Source of the DNA: Rhodoplanes tepidamans
GTDB taxonomy: Bacteria; Pseudomonadota; Alphaproteobacteria; Rhizobiales; Xanthobacteraceae
Reading direction: 5' to 3'
Assembly (NCBI RefSeq): GCF_030813915.1
Contig: NZ_JAUSUJ010000013.1
Location: 1-64,000 of the forward strand
Length of the DNA stretch: 64,000 nt
Part shown: positions 37,812-45,730 of the stretch, in pieces
Layout: every line of letters begins with the position of its first letter
Numbering within the stretch: the first letter of the stretch is position 1
Position numbers and translations under genes: made by a program
The notes under the pieces: generated by a model
What the model saw: the letters and a program-made list of their open reading frames with translations, nothing else
What the model was told of the DNA's origin: nothing
The model's database searches: none

Positions 37812-38846
37812 ATGAAGCCACCCTCCCCTCCTGCCGACCGGTCGCCGCTGCTGGTGCTCGGCCTCTCCGCCGCACTGCTCGCATTCGGCTACGGCCGCCG
37901 CGATCCACACGGGGACGCCCCGCCGCCCCGCGCCGATCTCGCCCCCTCGACGCAACGGCGGCCGAAACGCGGCGCCTGGGCGGTGCTGAAGGGCGTGTAC
38001 CGGCGCTTCACCGAGGACCGCGTCACCTCGATCGCCGGCGGCGTCACCTTCTTCGCGCTGCTCGCGCTGTTTCCGGCGATCGCGGCGCTGGTGTCGATCT
38101 ACGGGCTGTTCACCGATCCGCGCCAGCTCACCGGCCAGATCGACGCGCTCTCCAACGTGCTGCCGGGCGGCGCCATCGAGGTGGTCGGCGGCCAGCTGCA
38201 GCGGCTCGCCGAGCAGGGCCGCTCCAGCCTGGGCATCGCCTTCCTGATCAGCGTCGGGGCCGCGCTGTGGAGCGCCAATGCCGGCATGAAGGCGATCTTC
38301 GACGCCCTCAACATCGTCTACGACGAGGACGAGAAGCGCAGCTTTCTCAAGCTGAACATCCAGTCGCTGGCCTTCACGCTCGCCGGCCTGGTGTTCATTC
38401 TCGCGGCGCTGGCGGCCGTGATCGTGGTGCCGGTGCTGTTCGGCTATCTCGGCCTCGACGACGCCGGCGCCACGGCGGTGCGGCTCGGACGCTGGCCGTT
38501 GCTGCTGCTCGCCCTCGCCTTCGCGCTCGCCGTCGTCTACCGCTTCGGCCCCAGCCGGCGGACGGCACGCTGGCGCTGGATCTCCTGGGGCAGCGCCGTC
38601 GCGTCGCTCGCCTGGCTCGCCGCCTCGGTGCTGTTCTCCTGGTACGCGGCGAACTTCGGCAGCTTCAACCAGACCTACGGCACGCTCGGCGCCGCCATCG
38701 GCTTCATGACGTGGATCTGGATCTCGTCGATCGTGATCCTGGTCGGCGCCGAGCTGGACGCCGAGCTCGAATGCCAGGACCCGGCGGTGCCGCGCAAGCG
38801 TCCGGAGGGCGGGCTCGGCCGGGCGGCCTCGGGCGCCTCCGGCTGA
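37812..38846 (+). CDS. YihY/BrkB family inner-membrane protein
   Basis: A 344-residue protein with six predicted membrane segments. The family hallmark DRVTSIAGGVTFFALLALFPAIAALVSIYGLF (about residues 70-103) is present, along with ALWSANAGMKAIFDALNIVYDE and FNQTYGTLGAAIGFMTWIWIS. These proteins were once called RNase BN but are membrane proteins of unclear function. It follows the DUF3618 gene by 66 nt and closes the stress operon, convergent with the LysR gene. Confidence 0.88.
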   Translation: MKPPSPPADRSPLLVLGLSAALLAFGYGRRDPHGDAPPPRADLAPSTQRRPKRGAWAVLKGVYRRFTEDRVTSIAGGVTFFALLALFPAIAALVSIYGLFTDPRQLTGQIDALSNVLPGGAIEVVGGQLQRLAEQGRSSLGIAFLISVGAALWSANAGMKAIFDALNIVYDEDEKRSFLKLNIQSLAFTLAGLVFILAALAAVIVVPVLFGYLGLDDAGATAVRLGRWPLLLLALAFALAVVYRFGPSRRTARWRWISWGSAVASLAWLAASVLFSWYAANFGSFNQTYGTLGAAIGFMTWIWISSIVILVGAELDAELECQDPAVPRKRPEGGLGRAASGASG

Positions 38847-38867
38847 GCCCGGCACGCGAAAGACCGC

Positions 38868-39809
38868 TCACGGCCCGGGCTCGCGGCCCGACACCGTCAC
38901 GCCGTCGACGGCCCGCACGGCGGCGAGGAACGTCCGCACGAAGGCGCGTGCCACCGTCGACGGCGGGCGATGGAGCGGGTGATAGAGGGCGAAGCGATAG
39001 TCGAGCGCCGGGGCGAAGGCGCGCACCGCGACGGCCGCCTGCCCGCCTTGCGGCGCGTGCGCCGCCTGCGCCGCGGTGAACGGATCGACGACCGTCACGC
39101 CGAAGCGGTTCGCCACCATGCCGCAGGCCACCGCGAAGAAGTCTACCTCGGCGACGACGTTCCACTGCGCACCGGCGTCGGCGAAGGCGCGGCCGATGCG
39201 GTGGTGGATCTCGCGCTCCCGGAAGCTCGTGACGAACGGCTCGCCGTCGAGCAGCGTCGGGGTCAGCATCGCGTAGGAGGCGAGCCGGTGATCGGCCGGC
39301 AGCACGCAGACGCAGGGCGCCGCGACGCTCGCCAGCATGGCGGCCTGGGCGTCGAGCCGCACGTCGGCGATGCCGAGATCGTAGGCGTGCCCCGACAGCA
39401 GATGCCGCACCAGCTCGGACGTGTTGGTGAGCACCTTGAACGACACCCGCGGATGCGCGCGGGCGAAGTCGGCCAGCACGGCCGGCAGCAGCGCCAGGCC
39501 GACCAGCGGCTGCGCCGCGATCATCAGCCGCCCCGAGCGGCCGTCGCGGATGTCGTGGATGGCCTGCCGCACATGGTCGAAGTCGGCCAGCACCGGAGCG
39601 ACCTCGTCGACCAGCTGCAGCGCCTCGGCGGTCGGCTCCAGGCCGCCGCCGGTCCGCCGGAACAGCGGCAGGCCGATCTGCTGCTCGAACCGGGCGATCA
39701 GGCTGCTGACCGCCGGCTGCGACACGCCGAGCAGGCGCGCCGCCGCGGTCATCGACCGGGTCTCGGCCACGGCCCGGAAGGCCTCCAGGTGGCGAAGCTC
39801 GAACTCCAT
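38868..39809 (-). CDS. LysR-family transcriptional regulator
   Basis: A 313-residue regulator. Residues 1-60 hold the winged HTH (FELRHLEAFRAVAETRSMTAAARLLGVSQPAVS), and the rest is a periplasmic-binding-like effector domain with FKVLTNTSELVRHLLSGHAYDLGIADV. It is divergent from a Bug-type binding-protein gene, so it probably controls that gene and the peptidase/transporter genes after it. A palindrome overlapping its own start codon fits autoregulation. Confidence 0.93.
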   Translation of the reverse strand: MEFELRHLEAFRAVAETRSMTAAARLLGVSQPAVSSLIARFEQQIGLPLFRRTGGGLEPTAEALQLVDEVAPVLADFDHVRQAIHDIRDGRSGRLMIAAQPLVGLALLPAVLADFARAHPRVSFKVLTNTSELVRHLLSGHAYDLGIADVRLDAQAAMLASVAAPCVCVLPADHRLASYAMLTPTLLDGEPFVTSFREREIHHRIGRAFADAGAQWNVVAEVDFFAVACGMVANRFGVTVVDPFTAAQAAHAPQGGQAAVAVRAFAPALDYRFALYHPLHRPPSTVARAFVRTFLAAVRAVDGVTVSGREPGP

Positions 39810-39822
39810 AAGTCGGACTTAT
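39808..39822. promoter_or_regulatory. LysR operator candidate (perfect dyad)
   Basis: ATAAGTC-G-GACTTAT is a perfect 7+1+7 palindrome containing the T-N11-A form bound by LysR proteins. It overlaps the LysR start codon and lies about 145 nt before the divergent Bug gene. Confidence 0.5.
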
Positions 39823-39859
39823 AGCATCTTCCGAGCGGATTTGACCGCATTTTCGCTGC

Positions 39860-39875
39860 ACAACATTTGCGTTGT
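39860..39875. promoter_or_regulatory. Second dyad in the LysR/Bug intergenic region
   Basis: ACAAC-N6-GTTGT is an inverted repeat about 50 bp from the first dyad. LysR regulators often use two spaced sites, one strong and one activation site; this may be the activation site for the Bug gene. Confidence 0.3.
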
Positions 39876-39965
39876 CGGGGCAGCTGTTGCCGCCCATTTC
39901 ACTTTGCCACAATCCGGGCTTGTCGGTACCGCTCGCCCATCGACCCTCGACCTTCGGAGACGAAC

Positions 39966-40922
39966 ATGCTGGCGAAATGGGCGGCCGTTCTCGGCCTGGC
40001 GCTGATCACGACGGGCGCGGCGGCGCAGCCCTATCCCAGCCGCCCGATCACCCTGGTGGTGCCCTATGCGGCGGGCGGCAGCTCCGACGTGCTCGGCCGG
40101 CTCCTGGCCGAGCGGCTGTCGCGGTCGCTCGGCCAGCAGGTGATCATCGACAACCGGGCCGGCGCCGGCAGCCGGATCGGCACCGAGATCGTCGCCAAGG
40201 CGCCGGCGGACGGCTACACGCTGCTGCTCGCCGACATGCCGCACACCATCGTGCCGGCGATCCAGAAGGGCGTCCCCTATCACCCGGTGCGCGACTTCAC
40301 CCCGGTCGGGCTGATCGGCACCACGTCGATGGTGCTGTTCGTCAATGCCGGCGTGAAGGCGCAGACGGCCCAGGACCTCGTCGCCCTCGCCAAGGCGAGC
40401 CCGGACACGGTGACGATCGCCTCCGGCGGCATCGGCAGCACGACGCATCTCACCGCCGAGCTGTTCCAGGCGCGCACCGCCACCAAGCTCGTGCACGTGC
40501 CGTTCCGGGGCGCCGGCCCGGCCGTCAACGACCTGTTCGCCGGCCACGTCCAGTCCTCGTTCACGACGCTCGCCACCGCCAGCGCGGTGCTGGACGGCGG
40601 CGGCATCCGGGCGCTCGCCATCGCCAGCGAGACGCGGCTGCCGTCGCGCCCGACCATCCCGACCTTCAAGGAGAGCGGCATCGATCTGGTGGTCGAGCAC
40701 TGGTGGGGCATCCTGGCGCCCGCCGGCGTGCCGGCCGAGATCGCCGCACGCCTGCACAAGGAGCTCGCGGCCGTGCTGGCCGCCCCCGATTTCGCGACCA
40801 AGCTCGAGCCGCTCGGCGTCGCCCCGTCGGCCAAGTCCGTGCAGGAGTTCCGCGCCCTGCTGGAGAGCGAGACCGCGCGCTGGGCCGAGATCGTGCGCAG
40901 CGTCGGCGTGGTGGCGCCGTGA
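39966..40922 (+). CDS. Tripartite tricarboxylate transporter substrate-binding protein (Bug family)
   Basis: A 318-residue periplasmic binding protein. The signal peptide is residues 1-20 (cleavage after GAAAQ). The Bug fold shows YPSRPITLVVPYAAGGSSDVLGR and NRAGAGSRIGTEIVAKAPADGYTLL. It captures carboxylates or aromatic acids for a TctAB-type transporter, whose membrane genes are absent here. ATG 39966 follows a GGAGACG site. Its stop overlaps the M28 peptidase start (GTGA), suggesting co-translation. Confidence 0.92.
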   Translation: MLAKWAAVLGLALITTGAAAQPYPSRPITLVVPYAAGGSSDVLGRLLAERLSRSLGQQVIIDNRAGAGSRIGTEIVAKAPADGYTLLLADMPHTIVPAIQKGVPYHPVRDFTPVGLIGTTSMVLFVNAGVKAQTAQDLVALAKASPDTVTIASGGIGSTTHLTAELFQARTATKLVHVPFRGAGPAVNDLFAGHVQSSFTTLATASAVLDGGGIRALAIASETRLPSRPTIPTFKESGIDLVVEHWWGILAPAGVPAEIAARLHKELAAVLAAPDFATKLEPLGVAPSAKSVQEFRALLESETARWAEIVRSVGVVAP

Positions 40923-42199
40923 CGCCGCCAGCCGCGACGGCGGGCGTCGTCGACCGCGCCCTGTGGGCCGACTTCGAGGCGCTGTGCGGGTTCGGCGGCC
41001 GGGTCGCCGGATCGCCCGGCGAGCGGGCGGCGCTCGACTGGGCGCTCGGCCGCCTCGCCGACATCGCCGATGCGGCGGGCGCCCCGGCGCCGCGCGCCTG
41101 GCCGGTGGCGTATGCCGGCTGGCAGTGCCGTGACGCCCGGGTGATCGATCTCGGCACCGGCCGGGCGCTCGCCTGCACGCCCCTGCTCGGCACCGCGGCG
41201 ACCGCCGGGATCGAGGCGGAGGTGATCGACCTCGGCCGCGGCCGGCCGGAGGACTTCGACCGCCACGCGGCCGCGGTCGGCGGGCGGATCGTCCTGGTCC
41301 GCCACGAATACCCGTTTTCCGCCGGCCACGTGCACCGGCGCGTCAAGCTCGGCCTGGCGCAGCGCCTGGGGGCGGTCGGGTTCCTGATCGCCCATCCGGA
41401 GCCGGTGGCCGGCCCGGTGTCGGGATCGAGCGGCCGCGACGGCGGACCCGGCATCCCGGCGCTCGGCATCGACACCGCAGCGGCCGCCGCCCTCGCGGCC
41501 GGCCCGGAGGGCAGACGGCCCCTCGCCCGCATCGTCGTCGACAGCGAGGACGTCGCCGGGCGGACCCGAATCCTCACCCTCGACCTGCCCGGAGAGGGGC
41601 CGGACCTCGTCGTGCTCAGCGCCCATGTCGACGGCCATCCGCACGGGGAGAGTGCCATCGACAACGCCACCGGCGTCGCCGTCGCGCTGACGGTCGCCCG
41701 CCGGCTCGCCCCGCGCGCCGCCGCTTTTCCGCGCGGCCTGCGGGTCTGTCTCACCTCGGCCGAGGAATGGGGGCTCGCCGGCTCGCGGCAGTGGCTCGCC
41801 GCGCTGCCGGCCGACGAGCGGGCCCGCATGCGGCTCGACGTCAATCTCGACTCGATCGGCGGCGCCCCGCACCTCACCGCGCTGACCTCGGACTTTCCGG
41901 CCCTCGACCGGTTCGTCCGCGACGCCGCGGCGGCGGACGGGCTGGCGCTCGCCACCCATCTTCCGACGATGCCGAACTCGGACCACGCCAATTTCGCCGC
42001 CCACGGCATCCCGGCGCTGCGGCTGATCGCCGGCTTCGACGCGCCGGACAGCGCGCTGCGCCTGCTGCTCACGGCGCGCGACCGGCGCGACCTCGTCCGC
42101 CCCGACGAGCTCGTCGCGGCCACCCGTACCGCCGCGGCGCTGGTCGGGCGGGCCATGGCGGCCGACGAAGCGACCCTGGCCGGGCTCGCGGCACGCTGA
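40919..42199 (+). CDS. M28-family zinc aminopeptidase/amidohydrolase-like protein
   Basis: A 426-residue enzyme starting at GTG 40919 in a 4-nt overlap with the Bug gene. Metal-site motifs in order: LSAHVDGHPHGESAIDNATG (His and bridging Asp), LTSAEEWGLAGS (catalytic Glu and metal Glu), VNLDSIGG (Asp) and PNSDHANFAAHGIP (His). The N-terminal part carries a PA-type insert (GRIVLVRHEYPFSAGH). It lacks a signal peptide, so it probably acts in the cytoplasm on a peptide or amide taken up with help from the Bug protein. Confidence 0.85.
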   Translation: MTPPAATAGVVDRALWADFEALCGFGGRVAGSPGERAALDWALGRLADIADAAGAPAPRAWPVAYAGWQCRDARVIDLGTGRALACTPLLGTAATAGIEAEVIDLGRGRPEDFDRHAAAVGGRIVLVRHEYPFSAGHVHRRVKLGLAQRLGAVGFLIAHPEPVAGPVSGSSGRDGGPGIPALGIDTAAAAALAAGPEGRRPLARIVVDSEDVAGRTRILTLDLPGEGPDLVVLSAHVDGHPHGESAIDNATGVAVALTVARRLAPRAAAFPRGLRVCLTSAEEWGLAGSRQWLAALPADERARMRLDVNLDSIGGAPHLTALTSDFPALDRFVRDAAAADGLALATHLPTMPNSDHANFAAHGIPALRLIAGFDAPDSALRLLLTARDRRDLVRPDELVAATRTAAALVGRAMAADEATLAGLAAR

Positions 42200-42297
42200 T
42201 CGCCGCACCGGCCCGGCCGGCGGTTTCCTTCCCGGCGGCGAATGACCTAGAGTCCGGCCGCCCCGCTCCCGCGCCCGCCTTCCGGACCCCCTCCCGC

Positions 42298-43047
42298 ATG
42301 CTCGACCTCGGCACCGTCCTCGCCGCGCTGGCGATCCTGCTGTTCGCCGGCACCGTGAAGGGGGTGGTCGGGCTCGGCCTGCCGGCCGTCTCGATCGGGC
42401 TCCTGGGGCTCGTCATGCCGCCGGCCGAGGCGGTGGCGCTGGTGATGGTGCCGGCCTTCGTCACCAACATCTGGCAGGCCTGGGCCGGCCCGCATCTCGG
42501 CCGGCTCACGCTGCGGCTGTGGCCGCTGCTCGCCAGCGTCGTCGCCGGCACGGTGCTGGGCCTGTGGACCGGCTTCCTCACCACCGACCGGGGCGGCACC
42601 GCGAGCGCCGCCATCGGGGCGGTGCTGATCATCTACGGGGTGCTCGGGCTCGCCCGGCTGCGCCCCGCCGTCGGGCCGCACCGGGAGGGCTGGCTGGCGC
42701 CGGTCATGGGCACGATCAGCGGGCTGATCGCCTCCTTCACGGGCGTCGTGATGGTGCCGGCCGTGCCCTACATGGAGGCGCTCGGGCTGAAGCGCGACGA
42801 GCTGGTCCAGGGCATCGGCCTGTTCTTCACGGTGTCGAGCGCCGCGCTGCTGCTCGGCCTCGCCCAGGCCGGGGTGATGCGGGCGCCGGTCGCGGCGCTG
42901 TCGCTCGCGTCGCTGATCCCGGCCGGCGCCGGCATGGCGATCGGACAGTGGATCCGGAGGCGGATCCGGCCAGAGGCGTTCCGGACCGTGTTCCTGGTCG
43001 GGCTGATCGGCCTCGGCGCCCACCTGCTGCTGCGGCCCTGGCTGTGA
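42298..43047 (+). CDS. TauE/SafE family permease
   Basis: A 249-residue inner-membrane protein with about eight hydrophobic segments. The N-terminal repeat FAGTVKGVVGLGLPAVSIGLLGLVMPPAEAVALVMVPAFVTNIWQ is the family hallmark and recurs in altered form after residue 125 (GTISGLIASFTGVVMVPAVPY). The family moves sulfite, sulfoacetate or other organic anions. It follows the M28 gene by 98 nt and may export a product of that pathway (inference). Confidence 0.88.
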   Translation: MLDLGTVLAALAILLFAGTVKGVVGLGLPAVSIGLLGLVMPPAEAVALVMVPAFVTNIWQAWAGPHLGRLTLRLWPLLASVVAGTVLGLWTGFLTTDRGGTASAAIGAVLIIYGVLGLARLRPAVGPHREGWLAPVMGTISGLIASFTGVVMVPAVPYMEALGLKRDELVQGIGLFFTVSSAALLLGLAQAGVMRAPVAALSLASLIPAGAGMAIGQWIRRRIRPEAFRTVFLVGLIGLGAHLLLRPWL

Positions 43048-43167
43048 GGCCGCCCCCTCCGGGGCCGCGATCCGCCGTCGTCACGCTTTCGCCCTGTTAT
43101 CGCCGCGCCACGGTATAGAACGAGGCGCAGGACCGGCCGTGGAACCGGGCCGGCGGGAGACCCGACG

Positions 43168-45372
43168 ATGGCGTGGCGCGACGGAATGGCGACGACGGTC
43201 CTGGCCGTGATGGCGGCGGCCCTCACGGCCGCCCTGCCGCACCCGGCCGGCGCCCAGGCCCCGGGCCAGCCCCCGGGCCCGGTCGCGACCCAGGCCCCGG
43301 GCCAGCCTCCGGCTCCCGGCGGGTCCGGCGTCCCGGCGATCGTCGTCCATCCGGGCCCCGCCGCCGCGCCCGACCCTCTCGCGCCGCCCGCCGCCCCCGA
43401 GATCGTCCCGGCGCCGCTGCCGGAGCCGGCCGAGGGCGTCCACATCGACTGGCAGGTGAAGAACCGCTTCCGCCTGTTTCGCGACGAGCGCGACTTCCTG
43501 CGCCACGCCCAGGCCACCCTCGGCCGCACCGTGCTGGCCGCCGAGCAGACGCTGGCGGCCGAGACCGACGGCCGCGGCTGGGCCCGCGACACCGTGGTGC
43601 GGCTGTGCACCGACGCGGCCGGCCGGCCGACCGAGGTCTGCCTGCGCGACGGCGTGCGCGAGTCCTATCTCAACCCCGCCGACCACCGCATCGAGGCGCG
43701 GCTCGCCGGCACCGTCGATCCGGCCGCCCAGTGCACCTGGACGTTCGAGGACGGCGACAGCCTGCCGCGCAGCGTGACGGCCGCCTGCGGCGAGCCGGTG
43801 AATCTGCGGGTCGTCTACGGCAAGCCGACCATCGCGGTGGCCGACATCGCGGTGCCGGGCCAGGCGCCGCGCCGCGCCACCACCGAGATCCTGGTGCAGG
43901 ACCTGCTGATCGCCGGGCTCGGCGACTCGATCGCCTCCGGCGAGGGCAATCCGGACCGCCCGGTGGTGCTGTCCGACGAAGGCTTCTGCTTCCGCCGCTT
44001 CGGCGGCGGCGGCCGCAACGAGTTCTTCCGCCCCGGCCGGGAGGGGTTCAGGGGCGACAAGGCCTGCGACTCCGCCACCGGCCGCGGCAGCGACACCGAG
44101 CGGGCCGAATGGGCGCGGCTCTCGGCCCGCTGGATGAGCGCGCCCTGCCACCGCTCGCTCTACGGCTATCAGCTGCGTGCCGCGCTGGCGCTGGCGGTCG
44201 AGAACCCGCAGATCGCCGTCACCTTCCTGCCGCTCGCCTGCACGGGCGCCACCATCGAGGCCGGGCTGTTCGGCGGCCAGCCGGCGCGCGAGCTGAACTG
44301 CGGCGCCAGCGGCTCCGCCACCTGTCCGCGTCAGGTGCCGGGCCAGCTCGCCCAGCTGCACGACCTCCTCGCCAGGGCGCAGCGCTCGCATCCGCAGCGC
44401 GGCCTCGACCTCGTCTTCCTCACCGTCGGGGCGAACGACATCGACTTCTCCGGCCTCGTCGCCGACGTGATCATCGAGGCGTCGGGGGAGCGCACCCTGT
44501 TCCGCCGCGCCGGCGTCATCGGCAGCGTCGAGGCCGCGCATGCCGCCATGGACACGACCCTGCCGACGAGCTTCCAGCGGCTGCGCGCCGCCCTGAAGCC
44601 GCTGGTCGGCGGCAGCCTCGACCGGGTCGTCTACGTGTCCTACGGCCACCCGGCGCTCGCCCCGCTGGGCGGCGCCTGCCCGACCGGCCGCGACGGCTTC
44701 GACGTCCACCCGGCCTTCGGGGTCGACGGCGGCCGCCTCGCCCGCATCTCGCGGTTCGTCGAGCGCGGCTTCTTCCCGCGCCTGAAGGCGCTCGCCACCT
44801 GCACGGGCGGCGTCGCCTGCGCCGAGCCGGCGACCGACCGCATGACCTTCGTCGACGGCCATCAGGGTCTGTTCGCCGACCACGGCTTCTGCGCCCGCTC
44901 GCCCGACGATCCGCCGTTCGACCGGGAGTGCTTCGCCACCGACGGCACCAGCTTCGCGTCCAGCCCGGTCGAGGGCGCCACGTCGCCGCTGCGGTGCGCG
45001 GCCCGGCCGAGCGACTTCCGCTCCTACGCCTCGCGGGCGCGCTGGATCCGCACGGCGAACGACAGCTATTTCGCCGCCATGACGTTTCCGGAGGGCGTCT
45101 CGCCGACCATGCAGCCGAGCGACCTGCACGACGCCACCTGGGGCGTGCTCTCGGCCGTCTACGGCGGCGCCATCCATCCGACCGCCGAAGGCCATGCCGC
45201 CATGGCGGACGCCGCCCTGCCGGCCGCCCGCGCGGTGCTGCGCCTGCCGCAGCCCGACCCGTCGATCGTCGCCGAGCCGCTGCCGGCCGCGCTCCCCGCC
45301 CCGCCGCCGGCCACCGAGCCCGTGCCGCAGACCGCGGGTCCCGCCGGTCCCGCCGGAGAGACGACGCGGTGA
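43168..45372 (+). CDS. Secreted SGNH/GDSL-type hydrolase
   Basis: A 734-residue protein with a signal peptide (cleavage near AGAQA, residue 30) and a Pro-rich repeat linker (APGQPPG and APGQPPAPG). The SGNH catalytic set is visible: block I GLGDSIASGEGN with Ser254, block III VGANDIDF with Asn423, and block V AIHPTAEGH with His670 in a very late position. A roughly 400-residue insertion rich in cysteines lies between blocks I and V. It probably acts on esters in the periplasm or outside. ATG 43186 is an alternative start. Confidence 0.78.
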   Translation: MAWRDGMATTVLAVMAAALTAALPHPAGAQAPGQPPGPVATQAPGQPPAPGGSGVPAIVVHPGPAAAPDPLAPPAAPEIVPAPLPEPAEGVHIDWQVKNRFRLFRDERDFLRHAQATLGRTVLAAEQTLAAETDGRGWARDTVVRLCTDAAGRPTEVCLRDGVRESYLNPADHRIEARLAGTVDPAAQCTWTFEDGDSLPRSVTAACGEPVNLRVVYGKPTIAVADIAVPGQAPRRATTEILVQDLLIAGLGDSIASGEGNPDRPVVLSDEGFCFRRFGGGGRNEFFRPGREGFRGDKACDSATGRGSDTERAEWARLSARWMSAPCHRSLYGYQLRAALALAVENPQIAVTFLPLACTGATIEAGLFGGQPARELNCGASGSATCPRQVPGQLAQLHDLLARAQRSHPQRGLDLVFLTVGANDIDFSGLVADVIIEASGERTLFRRAGVIGSVEAAHAAMDTTLPTSFQRLRAALKPLVGGSLDRVVYVSYGHPALAPLGGACPTGRDGFDVHPAFGVDGGRLARISRFVERGFFPRLKALATCTGGVACAEPATDRMTFVDGHQGLFADHGFCARSPDDPPFDRECFATDGTSFASSPVEGATSPLRCAARPSDFRSYASRARWIRTANDSYFAAMTFPEGVSPTMQPSDLHDATWGVLSAVYGGAIHPTAEGHAAMADAALPAARAVLRLPQPDPSIVAEPLPAALPAPPPATEPVPQTAGPAGPAGETTR

Positions 45373-45730
45373 TCCCGCGATCGAAAGCCGCGACCGGATC
45401 TGATCACGACGGCGTCGTGCCAGTTCCGGTCTCGCCGCATTCGCGGACCGCATAGCCGATCCTGCACATCGGCCCTGCGCCCGCCGGGGCTTGTCGCGGC
45501 GCGCTCCGAAAGGCACTGGTTCCTCCATACCCCCGCCAAAGTCCCTGCGGGCGGACCGAGGTCCGCTCCGAGCGCCGGAGCCCGTCGCCTCTCCGCGAAC
45601 GCGATCGCCTGCGGTCGTGTCGCGACAACCGCGGGTTCCACCGGATATTTCGGACGGCCGACTGGAGTACGATGGTCGCGCGGCGGCCGACGCACGCCGG
45701 CCCGGCCGGACGCCAGACAGTGGGCAGCCC
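45373..45730 (+). other. Leader region of the hydrogenase operon
   Basis: 358 bases between the SGNH gene and the hydrogenase operon. I find no FNR box, no sigma-54 element, no strong hairpin and no believable gene. The promoter must be here but is not recognised. Confidence 0.4.
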
